A stretch of 46,655 nucleotides of DNA. Source: Bradyrhizobium lablabi. Its GTDB lineage: Bacteria; Pseudomonadota; Alphaproteobacteria; Rhizobiales; Xanthobacteraceae. Shown here piece after piece: positions 37,427-45,925 of the stretch. How positions within the stretch are numbered: the first letter of the stretch is position 1; every line of letters begins with the position of its first letter. Location: the NCBI RefSeq assembly GCF_001440475.1, contig NZ_LLYB01000057.1:162574-209228 (forward strand), written 5' to 3'. Position numbers and translations under genes: made by a program. The notes below the pieces were generated by a model, which was given only the letters and a program-made list of their open reading frames with translations, did no database searches and was not told the origin of the DNA.

Positions 37427-38107
37427 TCAGCGCCGCCTCCCGGCGGCCCGCGGGGGGCCGATCTCGCGTTCGGGCCGGAGAATCGGCAAGCCGCGTGACA
37501 GCCGGTCGAGCACTACGTCATCATCGATGAAGTTGGTTTCGTCGATGACTTCGGGGGCGAGGATGCAATCGAGGTGATCGCGATCGTAGTCGGCTGGAAT
37601 GTTCAGCCGTCCGTCCCAGCTTGCGACATACTTCCGCTCGACCGCGGCCTCGAAGATGAACTCGTAGTCGGAAGCCAGCACCAGCGGCGCGCGCGTCTTG
37701 CCGCGAATTCGCATTTGCCCGTGATTGTAATAGCCGACCAGCGCACCCGTGACCGTCACGTCGCCGTCGATCTCGGAGACGCTGCCGCCAAGGCAGAGAT
37801 TTTTGGCGACGACATTGCCCTTGATCTTCAACAGCGGCGACCAGTCGATGTCGGGTTCGGCAATCGTCGCCTTCGGCGCGTGCAGCGAGCCGGTGATGAA
37901 GAGCGCGCCGAGCGGGGCGTCGTCGAAGGCTGGCACCATTTCGCTTGATAGCACCAGGCCCTCGCGATCGATGACGAGATCGCCTTCGACCACACCGGCC
38001 TTGAACCGGTCCAGTCCGGAGAAGGTCATGGTTCGCGCCGTGATATCGCTCACGTCGGGCAGGAAGCGCTTGAACGCCTCCGCCATGGACAGCAAATATT
38101 CAGCCAA
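37427..38107 (-). CDS. Predicted beta-helix protein, polymer-forming (bactofilin-like) type
   Basis: A 226-aa protein of repeated short hydrophobic strands between about residues 40 and 160, such as GLDRFKAGVVEGDLVID, LFITGSLHAP, LLKIKGNVVAKNLCLGGSV, IDGDVTVTGALVGYYNHGQM and RIRGKTRAPLVLASDYEF. This pattern suggests a right-handed beta-helix like bactofilins and other polymer-forming proteins. The start is taken as the TTG at 38107, because GGAGG lies exactly six bases upstream of it; the ATG at 38086 has no such site. The C-terminal ~60 residues (LDRLSRGLPILRPE) look separate. The function is unknown. Confidence 0.7.
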   Translation of the reverse strand: MAEYLLSMAEAFKRFLPDVSDITARTMTFSGLDRFKAGVVEGDLVIDREGLVLSSEMVPAFDDAPLGALFITGSLHAPKATIAEPDIDWSPLLKIKGNVVAKNLCLGGSVSEIDGDVTVTGALVGYYNHGQMRIRGKTRAPLVLASDYEFIFEAAVERKYVASWDGRLNIPADYDRDHLDCILAPEVIDETNFIDDDVVLDRLSRGLPILRPEREIGPPRAAGRRR

Positions 38108-38241
38108 GCCTTGCCTCCGATGCGGTGCCGACCGCAATCCGAGCCTTAGGCGGTCATCGTGCCCTTGGACGCATCGGGACCGCTTCGCGTTCAATGTTAC
38201 GTGGTCCGGGATTTGGCGATGATCACGGGACGACTATCGCC

Positions 38242-39735
38242 TCAGTCGAAATCCAGAAAACCCGGACGGGAAGACATCGGCGGCTGACGGCGCAGCCATT
38301 CGAGGTCGGGGACGGGGCGGGCCGTCTCCGGATTGGCGCCAAGCAGCGCCTCGATCCCGCGGCCAACCGCAAGCGTCGCGGCATCGCCGCCGCGCGGGCC
38401 GATGATCTGGATGCCGAACGGCAGTCCGGCGCCATCGCGGCCGGCCGGTATAGCCACCACTGGATGCCCGGCATTGGTCACGGCATAGGCCATCGCCAGC
38501 CAGTGGAAATAGCTTTTCGTCGCTACGCCGTCGATCATGGCCGGGTAGAGCTCCGACCACGGCCGCGGGCTGATCGTGACCGCAGGCGCAATGACAAAAT
38601 CATGCCCACCGAAGAATTGCTGCCAGCTTCGATAGAGCGCGGTCTGCAGCGACAGCGCACGCGCGACGTCGAGGGCGGAATAGCCGAGTCCCTCGGCGAC
38701 GTTGTCGCGAACGTTGGGGCCGACTTTGTCTGGATATTTCTCCACGAGTTCGCGGTGGCGGCCGAGGAACGCGACGGCGCGCAAGACCCGGAATACTTCG
38801 TCGGCATGGCTGCAGTCGGGATGGGTCCATTCGAGGCTGCGGAAGGCCGATCCGAATGTCGCGAGTTTCTTCCTGAACGTCTCGGCGATGGCGCGCTCCG
38901 TCGGCGCAAATCCGAAATCGGTTGTCGCTGCGACACGCAAGGTGGCGAGATCGCCGCCCGGCGGATTGCGATAGGCCTCGCGCACGGGCATTCCGCCGGC
39001 ATGAAGGATCGCCGACAGCGGATCGCGCGCGTCGCGATCCAGCATGCAGGAAAGCATCAGGCACGCATCCGATACGTTTCTCGCCATCGGCCCGAGCTGC
39101 GAGATCTGCAGCCAGGCCAAGTTGCGGCTGTTGCTCGCGATCAGCCCGGGCGAGGGGCGGAAGCCGACGACACCGCAGAACGCAGCGGGGTTCCTGACCG
39201 AGCCGCCGGTGTCCGAACCGGTCGCCAGCGGCACCATGCCGGTGGCAAGCGCCACTGCCGATCCACCAGACGAACCGGCAGCGGAGCGTTCGGGATCGAA
39301 CGGGTTGCCGGTCGCGCCATGAAGCGCGTTGCGGGTGTTGCCGCCGGCGCCCCATTCGGGGACGTTGGTCTTGCCGACGACGATGGCGCCGGCGCGCTTG
39401 AGCATCGCGACGATCGCTTCGTCCTCCTTCGCGATGTTGTCGGCGAACAGCACGCTGCCAAAACTCGTCGGCAGGTCCTTGGCGTCGATCAGGTCCTTCA
39501 CACCGAGCGGCAGCCCGTGCAGCGGCCCGAGGTCGTCGCCGCGCATCACGGCGGCCTCGCTCTCTTGCGCCGCAGCGCGCGCCGTATCGAACGAACGCGC
39601 GATGATCGCATTGACGGCGGGATCGATTGCCTCGATCCGCCGGATGCAACTGTCCATCAGTTCGACCGGCGAAAGCTTGCGCTCGCCGATCAGCGCCCGC
39701 GCCGTTACCGCGGGCAGATCGCACGGCTCGGTCAT
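38242..39735 (-). CDS. Amidase, amidase-signature (AS) family
   Basis: A 497-aa amidase with the full Ser-cisSer-Lys triad: Lys80 in GLPLGVKD, cis-Ser155 in AAGSSGGS and the nucleophile Ser179 in GSDTGGSVR. The family cleaves amide bonds of diverse substrates. It starts seven bases after the stop of a solute-binding protein gene on the same strand, so they form an operon; this suggests an amide or its product is taken up or sensed together with its hydrolysis. No signal peptide, so the enzyme is cytoplasmic. The substrate is unknown. Confidence 0.96.
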   Translation of the reverse strand: MTEPCDLPAVTARALIGERKLSPVELMDSCIRRIEAIDPAVNAIIARSFDTARAAAQESEAAVMRGDDLGPLHGLPLGVKDLIDAKDLPTSFGSVLFADNIAKEDEAIVAMLKRAGAIVVGKTNVPEWGAGGNTRNALHGATGNPFDPERSAAGSSGGSAVALATGMVPLATGSDTGGSVRNPAAFCGVVGFRPSPGLIASNSRNLAWLQISQLGPMARNVSDACLMLSCMLDRDARDPLSAILHAGGMPVREAYRNPPGGDLATLRVAATTDFGFAPTERAIAETFRKKLATFGSAFRSLEWTHPDCSHADEVFRVLRAVAFLGRHRELVEKYPDKVGPNVRDNVAEGLGYSALDVARALSLQTALYRSWQQFFGGHDFVIAPAVTISPRPWSELYPAMIDGVATKSYFHWLAMAYAVTNAGHPVVAIPAGRDGAGLPFGIQIIGPRGGDAATLAVGRGIEALLGANPETARPVPDLEWLRRQPPMSSRPGFLDFD

Positions 39736-39742
39736 ATCAGGA

Positions 39743-40720
39743 TTACTCTTCCTTGATCCCGCCCTTGAGGGCCAGTTCCTTCATCTCGGCGATTTCCTTG
39801 GCGATGAATCCCGGCCAGTCCGAATAGCGCTTGAAGCCGGGTTCGTAGCCAACCTTCTTGAAGCGCTCGATCACCGAAGGGCTGGCGATCGCCTCTTCGA
39901 GCACCGAGGTCAGCCGGTCGCGAATGGCCGGCGGAACGCCCTTCGGCACGACGACGGTACCCCAGGACACCAGATCGATATTGGGGTACCCGAGTTCGGC
40001 AAGCGTCGGAACGTCCGGAAGGAAGGATGAGCGCTTGGCGGAGAACACCGCCAGCGGGCGAACCGTGCCGGCTTCGATCTGCGGCATGATCGCGATCACG
40101 GTGTCGACGTGATACTCGATGTGCTTGCCTATCAGGTCGTTCATCGCCGGCGCGCTGCCCCTGTAGGGCAGGTGCACCATCTTGATGCCGGCACTCGATT
40201 TGAACAGCTCGCCGGCAAAATGCGAAATGGTCGCCACGCCGAAGGAGGCCAGCGACAGCTTGTCGGGATTGGCCTTGGCGGCGGCGACCAGCGCCGCAAC
40301 GTCCTTGATCGGATTGTCGCGATGGGTGACCAGCACCATCGTGATGGTGCCGGTCTGGGCGATCGGCTCAAAGTCCTTGGCGCTGTCGTAGGGCACGTTC
40401 TCCTTCACCGCATTTTGCAGGGTGAAGGTCGAATTCGAGCTGGAGAACAGGGTGTATCCATCGGGAGCCGCGTTGGCGACCTCCTTGGCGGCGATCGTCG
40501 TGCCGCCACCGGGGCGATTGAGCACGATCACGGGCTTGCCCAGACGCGTCTCGAGCTCGCCGGCAACGATGCGCCCGACGACATCGGAGGCGCCGCCGGC
40601 CGGGAAGGGCACGATCAACTGCAGCGGCTTTTCGGGGTAGCTGCCTTGTGCTGCCGATATCGACGGGCAACCCGCCACACAGGCCGTCGCGATCGCGGCC
40701 GCCAGAAACATCCGTACCAT
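39743..40720 (-). CDS. Bug-family tripartite tricarboxylate transporter substrate-binding protein
   Basis: A 325-aa extracytoplasmic solute-binding protein of the Bug/TctC family. YPEKPLQLIVPFPAGGASDV, RPGGGTTIAAKEVANAAPDGYTL and the C-terminal YEPGFKRYSDWPGF segment are typical. The signal sequence carries VAGC (Cys18), a possible lipobox, so the protein may be a lipoprotein; otherwise cleavage is near SAAQ (residues 22-25). AGGAGG lies 11 bases before the ATG at 40720; the reading frame extends further upstream without support. No TctA/TctB membrane partners are nearby, as is usual for the numerous orphan Bug proteins. Confidence 0.94.
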   Translation of the reverse strand: MVRMFLAAAIATACVAGCPSISAAQGSYPEKPLQLIVPFPAGGASDVVGRIVAGELETRLGKPVIVLNRPGGGTTIAAKEVANAAPDGYTLFSSSNSTFTLQNAVKENVPYDSAKDFEPIAQTGTITMVLVTHRDNPIKDVAALVAAAKANPDKLSLASFGVATISHFAGELFKSSAGIKMVHLPYRGSAPAMNDLIGKHIEYHVDTVIAIMPQIEAGTVRPLAVFSAKRSSFLPDVPTLAELGYPNIDLVSWGTVVVPKGVPPAIRDRLTSVLEEAIASPSVIERFKKVGYEPGFKRYSDWPGFIAKEIAEMKELALKGGIKEE

Positions 40721-40745
40721 TCGAAACAGGCCTCCTGTCTTCCTT

Positions 40746-40773
40746 AACCCCGGCAATTCGCGCCGGGGTTTTA
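40746..40773. terminator. Hairpin between the oxidoreductase and the Bug gene
   Basis: AACCCCGGC / GCCGGGGTT, nine pairs with a seven-base loop. On the plus strand it ends in TTTT; on the minus strand, which carries both neighbouring genes, the tail is only TTAAGG. It probably ends the oxidoreductase transcript, but as a weak terminator. Confidence 0.6.
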
Positions 40774-40847
40774 GGCGACAGCCGTCCCGGATCGATGGAA
40801 CAGGCTCCCCTGAATCGACCTCCCGATCAACCCCGTTTGTTAGGCCG

Positions 40848-41861
40848 TTACCACCCCTCCAGCACGATCTTGCCGCGCGACTTGCCGCTTTCCAAAAGCG
40901 CATGCGCACGCTTGAGGTTAGCTGCGTTGATGGTGCCGAAGGTCTGGTCGAGCGTGGTCCGCAGGACACCCTTGTCGAGCAGGTCTGCCACGTCGTTGAG
41001 CAGATGATGCTGTGCGATCATGTCAGGGGTCTGGAACGAGGAGCGCGTGAACATCGATTCCCAGTGCACCGAGATCGCCTTGCCCTTGAAGGCGCTCATC
41101 GTGAATTCCGGGGGATCGTCGATCAGCCCGAACTTGCCCTGTGGGGCCATGAAGTCCGCGATCGACTTGTAGTGCTGGTCGGTGAAGGTGAGACTGGCGA
41201 CGAGGCCGACCGGCGGCACTTTCAGCTTCTCGATCTGCTCCTTCATCGGCTTCGAATGATCGATCACGGCATGCGCGCCGAGGTCGAGGCACCATTTCTG
41301 CGATTCCGGGCGCGTGGCGGTGGCGACCACCGTCAGGCCGGTAAGGCGTCGCGCGAGCTGGGTCAGGATCGAGCCGACGCCACCGGCGCCGCCGGTGATC
41401 AGGAGCGTGCGTGGATCGACGCTCTTGCCGGGCACGGCGCCGAGCCGGTCGAACAGCAATTCCCAGGCGGTGATCGAGGTCAGCGGCAGGGCTGCAGTCT
41501 GCGCGAACGACAGCGATTTCGGTTTGTTGCCGACGATCCGCTCATCGACCAGGTGAAATTCCGCATTCGTGCCCTGGCGCAGGATCGAGCCGGCGTAAAA
41601 CACCTCATCGCCCGGCTTGAACAGCGTAACGTCGGACCCGACGGCATCGACGATACCGGCGGCGTCATAGCCCAGGATCTTGGTCTCGCCCTCGGGCGGG
41701 GCGGCGCGCTTGCGGACCTTGTAATCGACCGGGTTGGCGGAGATCGCCTTGACCGCGACTCTGATATCGCGGCCCTTCGGTTCCGGCTTGGAGGCTTCGA
41801 AATCGAACAGCGATTGTGCGTCCTCGATGGGGAGCGATTTTTTGTATCCGACGGCTTTCAT
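40848..41861 (-). CDS. Zinc-independent quinone-oxidoreductase-type alcohol dehydrogenase family protein
   Basis: A 337-aa medium-chain dehydrogenase/reductase of the quinone oxidoreductase branch. The N-terminal catalytic domain has SANPVDYKVRKRAAP and GYDAAGIVDAVG; the nucleotide-binding domain has LLITGGAGGVGSILTQLAR, as in NADPH-dependent quinone or enal reductases. The structural zinc cysteines are missing. The ATG at 41861 (MKAVGYKKSL) has AGGAG upstream; the longer frame to 41918 lacks support. It is transcribed divergently from an HxlR regulator, a common pairing for redox-responsive control. Confidence 0.93.
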   Translation of the reverse strand: MKAVGYKKSLPIEDAQSLFDFEASKPEPKGRDIRVAVKAISANPVDYKVRKRAAPPEGETKILGYDAAGIVDAVGSDVTLFKPGDEVFYAGSILRQGTNAEFHLVDERIVGNKPKSLSFAQTAALPLTSITAWELLFDRLGAVPGKSVDPRTLLITGGAGGVGSILTQLARRLTGLTVVATATRPESQKWCLDLGAHAVIDHSKPMKEQIEKLKVPPVGLVASLTFTDQHYKSIADFMAPQGKFGLIDDPPEFTMSAFKGKAISVHWESMFTRSSFQTPDMIAQHHLLNDVADLLDKGVLRTTLDQTFGTINAANLKRAHALLESGKSRGKIVLEGW

Positions 41862-41925
41862 GTCCGTTTCTCCTGCCTTGCGTGTGGGTGGTTGCCTAAC
41901 TGTCGCGCTGGCATCCATTTGGCAA

Positions 41926-41938
41926 GTACTGTAAATAC
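41926..41938. promoter_or_regulatory. Candidate HxlR operator in the divergent intergenic region
   Basis: GTACTGTAAATAC is an imperfect 13-bp inverted repeat (GTA-N7-TAC, with further matching T and A) in the 128-bp gap between the oxidoreductase and the regulator. HxlR proteins commonly bind GTAC-type dyads between divergent genes; the match is by eye only. Confidence 0.3.
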
Positions 41939-41989
41939 GGGGAACTAGTCCCTGTTTGGATACTATTGGAAAAAATCCCGGAAAATCTC

Positions 41990-42367
41990 ATGAAACGACG
42001 GAATTTTGCCCGGCGGCCGGGCTGCGCGGTAGAAGCCACGCTCGACCTGATCGACGGCAAGTGGAAGGGCGTGATCCTGTTCCATCTATTGGCCGGCACC
42101 CAGCGCTTCGGGGAGTTGCGGCGGCGAATGCCCGGGATTACCCAGCGCATGCTGACCAAGCAGCTTCGCGCGCTCGAGGAGGACAGGCTCGTGATCCGCA
42201 AGGTCTATGCCGAGGTGCCGCCGCGGGTCGAATACACGCTGTCGGAGATCGGCGAGAGCCTGCGGCCGGTGATCGAGACGCTCAGGGCATGGGGCGAGGG
42301 CCATCAGGAACGACTATCCTGTGGGCCTGCATCCGACGACGTCAAAGCGCCCGATCGCGCCGCGTAG
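41990..42367 (+). CDS. HxlR-family winged-helix transcriptional regulator
   Basis: A 125-aa regulator of the HxlR (DUF24) family. GCAVEATLDLIDGKWKGVILFHL with a near-N-terminal Cys (GCAVEA) is the family hallmark, followed by RFGELRRRMPGITQRMLTKQLRALEEDRLV as the winged helix. The conserved cysteine is often the redox or aldehyde sensor. The ATG at 41990 is preferred over a TTG at 41966. It is divergent from the oxidoreductase, which it probably controls together with itself. Confidence 0.95.
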   Translation: MKRRNFARRPGCAVEATLDLIDGKWKGVILFHLLAGTQRFGELRRRMPGITQRMLTKQLRALEEDRLVIRKVYAEVPPRVEYTLSEIGESLRPVIETLRAWGEGHQERLSCGPASDDVKAPDRAA

Positions 42368-42391
42368 CTGCCGTTATATGTGCCGCTTTAT

Positions 42392-42420
42392 CTTCTCTAG
42401 TTACTGCCTCGCTTCTATAT
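42392..42420 (+). promoter_or_regulatory. Candidate promoter of the protease-rarA-TPR operon
   Basis: CTTCTC (42392-42397) and CTATAT (42415-42420), 17 bp apart; the -10 equals the alphaproteobacterial consensus and the -35 matches four of six bases. It would start transcription about 20 bp before the protease ATG. Confidence 0.35.
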
Positions 42421-42449
42421 GTGGGGCACCAAATTCCAGGATTTTCGAG

Positions 42450-43844
42450 ATGAATTTGATCCGCTGTTTCGCCCTGCTGCTGGCTTCAGTAGTCGTTGCA
42501 ACGCCTGCGCTGGCGCAGGAGAGGCGCGTGCCGTCCTCGCCTGCCGAGCTCAGGCTGTCCTACGCGCCGATTGTGCAGCGCGCGCAGCCGGCGGTGGTGA
42601 ACGTCTATGCCGCGAAGACCGTGCAGAACCGCAATCCGCTGCTGGACGATCCGGTCTTCCGCCGCTTCTTCGGCGTCCCGGGCATGCAGCCCGAGCAGAT
42701 GCAGCGCTCGCTGGGATCGGGCGTGATGGTCGATGCTTCCGGTCTTGTCGTAACCAACAACCACGTCATCGAGGGCGCCGATCAGGTAAAAATCTCGCTT
42801 GCCGACAAGCGCGAGTTCGAGGCCGAGATCGTGCTCAAGGACAGCCGCACCGATCTCGCCGTGCTGCGCATCAAGGACGGCAAGGAGAAGTTTGCCACAC
42901 TGGACTTTGCCAATTCCGATGAGTTGTTGGTCGGCGATGTCGTGCTCGCGATCGGCAATCCCTTCGGCGTCGGCCAGACCGTGACCCACGGCATCGTCTC
43001 GGCGCTGGCCCGCACCAAGGTCGGCATCACCGACTACCAGTTCTTCATCCAGACCGATGCCGCGATCAATCCCGGCAATTCCGGCGGCGCCCTGGTCGAC
43101 ATGACCGGCAAGCTGGTCGGCATCAACACCGCGATCTTCTCGCGCTCCGGCGGCTCGCAGGGCATCGGCTTTGCGATTCCGGCCAACATGGTGCGCGTGG
43201 TCGTGGCCTCCGCCAAGAGCGGCGGCAAGGCGGTGAAGCGGCCGTGGCTCGGCGCGAAGCTGCAGGCGGTGACGCCTGAAATCGCCGATACGCTGGGACT
43301 GAAACTGCCGAACGGCGCCCTGATCGCCAATGTCGCGCCGAACAGTCCGGCGGCGCGCGCTGGCCTCAAGCCGTCCGACCTGATCGTCGCGATCGAAGGG
43401 CAGTCGATCGACGACCCCAACGCGTTCGACTACCGCTTCGCGACGCGGCAGCTCGGCGGTTCGGCCCAAATCGACGTGCAGCGTAGCGGCAAGATCGTCA
43501 AGGTCACGGTCCCGCTGGAGATCGCTCCCGATACCAACCGCGACGAAATCGCGCTCACCGCGCGCTCGCCGTTCCAGGGTGCGACGGTCGCCAATATTTC
43601 GCCGGCGGTTGCCGACGAGCTGCATCTGGATTCCCAGACCGAGGGCGTCGTCGTGATCGATCTCGCCGATGGCGGCACCGCGGCCAGCGTCGGTTTCCAG
43701 AAAGGCGACATCATTCTTGCGGTCAACAATCAGAAGATCGCCAGGACCAGCGATCTCGACAAGGCATCGAAGGCCGGTTCCAGGCTATGGCGCATCGTCG
43801 TCGTGCGCGGCGGCCAGCAGATCAATGTGACGCTGGGCGGATGA
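42450..43844 (+). CDS. DegP/DegQ-type periplasmic serine endoprotease
   Basis: A 464-aa HtrA-family protease. A signal peptide (MNLIRCFALLLASVVVATPALA) directs it to the periplasm. The triad is His105 (TNNHVI), Asp135 (SRTDLAVL) and Ser211 (NPGNSGGAL). Two PDZ domains follow (about 270-350 and 370-460), with GLKPSDLIVAIEG and GFQKGDIILAVN as their carboxylate-binding loops. It degrades or refolds misfolded envelope proteins. The start is the ATG at 42450; the upstream frame has no support. Its stop overlaps the rarA start by four bases. In Rhizobiales this gene and rarA commonly follow rplQ; here 7 kb separate them. Confidence 0.96.
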   Translation: MNLIRCFALLLASVVVATPALAQERRVPSSPAELRLSYAPIVQRAQPAVVNVYAAKTVQNRNPLLDDPVFRRFFGVPGMQPEQMQRSLGSGVMVDASGLVVTNNHVIEGADQVKISLADKREFEAEIVLKDSRTDLAVLRIKDGKEKFATLDFANSDELLVGDVVLAIGNPFGVGQTVTHGIVSALARTKVGITDYQFFIQTDAAINPGNSGGALVDMTGKLVGINTAIFSRSGGSQGIGFAIPANMVRVVVASAKSGGKAVKRPWLGAKLQAVTPEIADTLGLKLPNGALIANVAPNSPAARAGLKPSDLIVAIEGQSIDDPNAFDYRFATRQLGGSAQIDVQRSGKIVKVTVPLEIAPDTNRDEIALTARSPFQGATVANISPAVADELHLDSQTEGVVVIDLADGGTAASVGFQKGDIILAVNNQKIARTSDLDKASKAGSRLWRIVVVRGGQQINVTLGG

Positions 43845-45178
43845 GCCCGAAGCAACCCCGCGAGGCGACCAATCTCTTTGCCGCGGCAGGGATGGAAGAG
43901 GATGCGCCGCGTCCGCTTCCCGACCGGCTGCGGCCGCGCTCGCTCGCCGATGTCGTCGGCCAGGATCACATCCTCGGTCCCGACGGCGCGCTGACGCGGA
44001 TGCTGGAGACGCGCACGCTGGGCTCGCTGGTGTTCTGGGGACCGCCCGGCACCGGCAAGACCACGGTGGCGCGCCTGCTGGCTGACGCCACCGAATTGCA
44101 TTTCGAACAGATTTCCGCGGTGTTTTCGGGCGTCGCCGACCTGAAGAAGGTGTTCGATGCGGCGCGTGCCCGACGCGAGATGGGCAAGGGCACGCTGTTG
44201 TTCGTCGACGAGGTGCACCGCTTCAACCGCGCGCAGCAGGATTCATTCCTGCCCGTGATGGAAGACGGCACCGTGGTCTTGGTCGGCGCCACCACGGAAA
44301 ATCCCTCGTTCGAACTCAACGCCGCGTTGCTCTCTCGCGCCCGCGTGCTGGTGTTTCATTCGCTCGATGTCGCCGCGATCGAAAAGCTCTTTGCGCATGC
44401 CGAGAAGGTCGAGGGCAGGAAATTGCCGCTCGATGCCGAGGCGCGCGCTGTGCTGGTGCGGATGGCGGATGGCGATGGCCGCGCCGCGCTGACGCTGGTC
44501 GAAGAGGTCTGGCGCGCCGCGCGCAAGGACGAAGTTTTCAATGCCGCGCAGTTGCAGGAGATCTTGCAGCGCCGCGCGCCGATCTACGACAAATCCGCCG
44601 ACGGCCACTACAACCTGATTTCTGCGCTGCATAAATCGGTGCGGGGTTCCGATCCGGACGCCGCGCTGTATTACCTTGCGCGCATGCTGGACGCCGGCGA
44701 GGACCCGCTGTTCCTGGCGCGGCGCGTGGTGCGCATGGCGGTGGAGGACATCGGCCTGGCCGATCCGCAGGCGCTGGTGATCTGCAACGCCGCCAAGGAT
44801 GCCTTCGATTTCCTCGGCCATCCCGAGGGCGAACTCGCGATCGCGCAGGCCGTGATCTATCTCGCCACCGCGCCGAAATCGAACGCCGCCTACAAGGCCT
44901 TTGGCGCGGCGATGCGCACGGCGAAGGAGGGCGGCTCGCTGCTGCCGCCAAAACATATTCTCAATTCGCCGACCAAGCTGATGAAGTCGGAAGGCTATGG
45001 TTCCGGCTACGAATATGATCACGACGCGCCGGACGCGTTTTCGGGGCAGGACTACTTTCCGGAAGCGCTGGGGCGGCAGACTTTTTACGATCCACCCGAT
45101 CGCGGTTTCGAGCGCGAGATCCGCAAGCGGCTGGATTACTGGGCGAAGTTGCGTAGGGAGCGGGACAGGCGCGAATGA
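43841..45178 (+). CDS. rarA: Replication-associated recombination protein RarA (MgsA)
   Basis: A 445-aa AAA+ ATPase related to clamp-loader subunits, acting at stalled replication forks. Walker A is GPPGTGKTT (67-75), Walker B LLFVDEVHRFN with Asp123-Glu124, and sensor 1 GATTENPSFEL. The C-terminal tetramerisation domain begins around 250 (YDKSADGHYNLISALHKSVRGSDPDAALYYLARML). Full length. The ATG at 43841 overlaps the protease stop, and its own TGA overlaps the TPR gene start, so all three are translationally coupled. Confidence 0.97.
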   Translation: MSPKQPREATNLFAAAGMEEDAPRPLPDRLRPRSLADVVGQDHILGPDGALTRMLETRTLGSLVFWGPPGTGKTTVARLLADATELHFEQISAVFSGVADLKKVFDAARARREMGKGTLLFVDEVHRFNRAQQDSFLPVMEDGTVVLVGATTENPSFELNAALLSRARVLVFHSLDVAAIEKLFAHAEKVEGRKLPLDAEARAVLVRMADGDGRAALTLVEEVWRAARKDEVFNAAQLQEILQRRAPIYDKSADGHYNLISALHKSVRGSDPDAALYYLARMLDAGEDPLFLARRVVRMAVEDIGLADPQALVICNAAKDAFDFLGHPEGELAIAQAVIYLATAPKSNAAYKAFGAAMRTAKEGGSLLPPKHILNSPTKLMKSEGYGSGYEYDHDAPDAFSGQDYFPEALGRQTFYDPPDRGFEREIRKRLDYWAKLRRERDRRE

Positions 45179-45891
45179 ACAGGTTCAAGAACTATCTCAT
45201 GCCGGCCGTTCGCGCCGTCGCATGCGTGGCGATGCTGACGTCGCCGCTTGCCGCGGCCGCTGACACCGTCGAGGTGGCGCCGGGCGTGCAGGTGACGAAG
45301 CGAAGCTATACGGCGCCGACCAACGAGCAGCCGTTTTTCGGATTCGCGGCCAAGAATTCGGAGGAGAAGGCCTCGGATGAGAAGTTCGTCAGCGCCATCA
45401 TCGGGGCGACCGGCTCGCGCGAAAAGGCCTTTGAGGAAATCACCATGCGTGGCTGGCGGGCGGTCAATTCCGGCAAGATACGCGAAGCCGCGCTGCGGTT
45501 TAACCAGGCGTTCCTGATTTCGCCCGAGGAGAGCAGCGTTTATCACGGCTTTGCAGTGGTCGCGCAATTTCGCTTCAACGATTTCGATGCCGCGGACGAA
45601 CTGTTCAAGATCGCGCTCAGGCAGCCCGATCCGGTGAAGGCGCTGAGGGCCGACTACGGCCGCATGCTTCTGATCGCGAAGCGGCCGCGCGACGCCGAGC
45701 CGGTGCTGGCGCAGGCGGTCAAGGACGCACCTGAATTCGGCGATGCCTGGACCAACCTCGCGGTGGCGCGCTTCCAGAACGGCAATGCGTCGGCCGCTTG
45801 CGCGGCGGTGGAGGAAGCGTTGAAGCGCCGTCCGTCCAACAACTCCGGCCAGGATCTGATCACGGTGAAAAACGCCGCGCAGTGCAAATAG
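45175..45891 (+). CDS. Exported tetratricopeptide-repeat protein
   Basis: A 238-aa protein with a signal peptide (hydrophobic AVRAVACVAMLTSPLAAAA, cleavage near residue 29) and, from about residue 95, two to three TPR-like units: WRAVNSGKIREAALRFNQAFLISPE, then FNDFDAADELFKIALRQPDP-type and GDAWTNLAVARFQNGNASAACAAVEEAL repeats. The start overlaps the rarA stop (ATGA). It probably acts as a periplasmic scaffold, with partner unknown. The gene order differs from the rarA-crcB-rluC order I remember for many relatives. Confidence 0.85.
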   Translation: MNRFKNYLMPAVRAVACVAMLTSPLAAAADTVEVAPGVQVTKRSYTAPTNEQPFFGFAAKNSEEKASDEKFVSAIIGATGSREKAFEEITMRGWRAVNSGKIREAALRFNQAFLISPEESSVYHGFAVVAQFRFNDFDAADELFKIALRQPDPVKALRADYGRMLLIAKRPRDAEPVLAQAVKDAPEFGDAWTNLAVARFQNGNASAACAAVEEALKRRPSNNSGQDLITVKNAAQCK

Positions 45892-45925
45892 GCGCCGCGG
45901 AACACGCGATCGCCAATTGCAGACG

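Noticed and set aside
42376..42423. Two TATATGTG copies 40 bp apart before the protease gene as a paired operator
   Set aside because: Eight bases in an AT-rich promoter region is not enough; the second copy overlaps the likely -10 element and explains itself.
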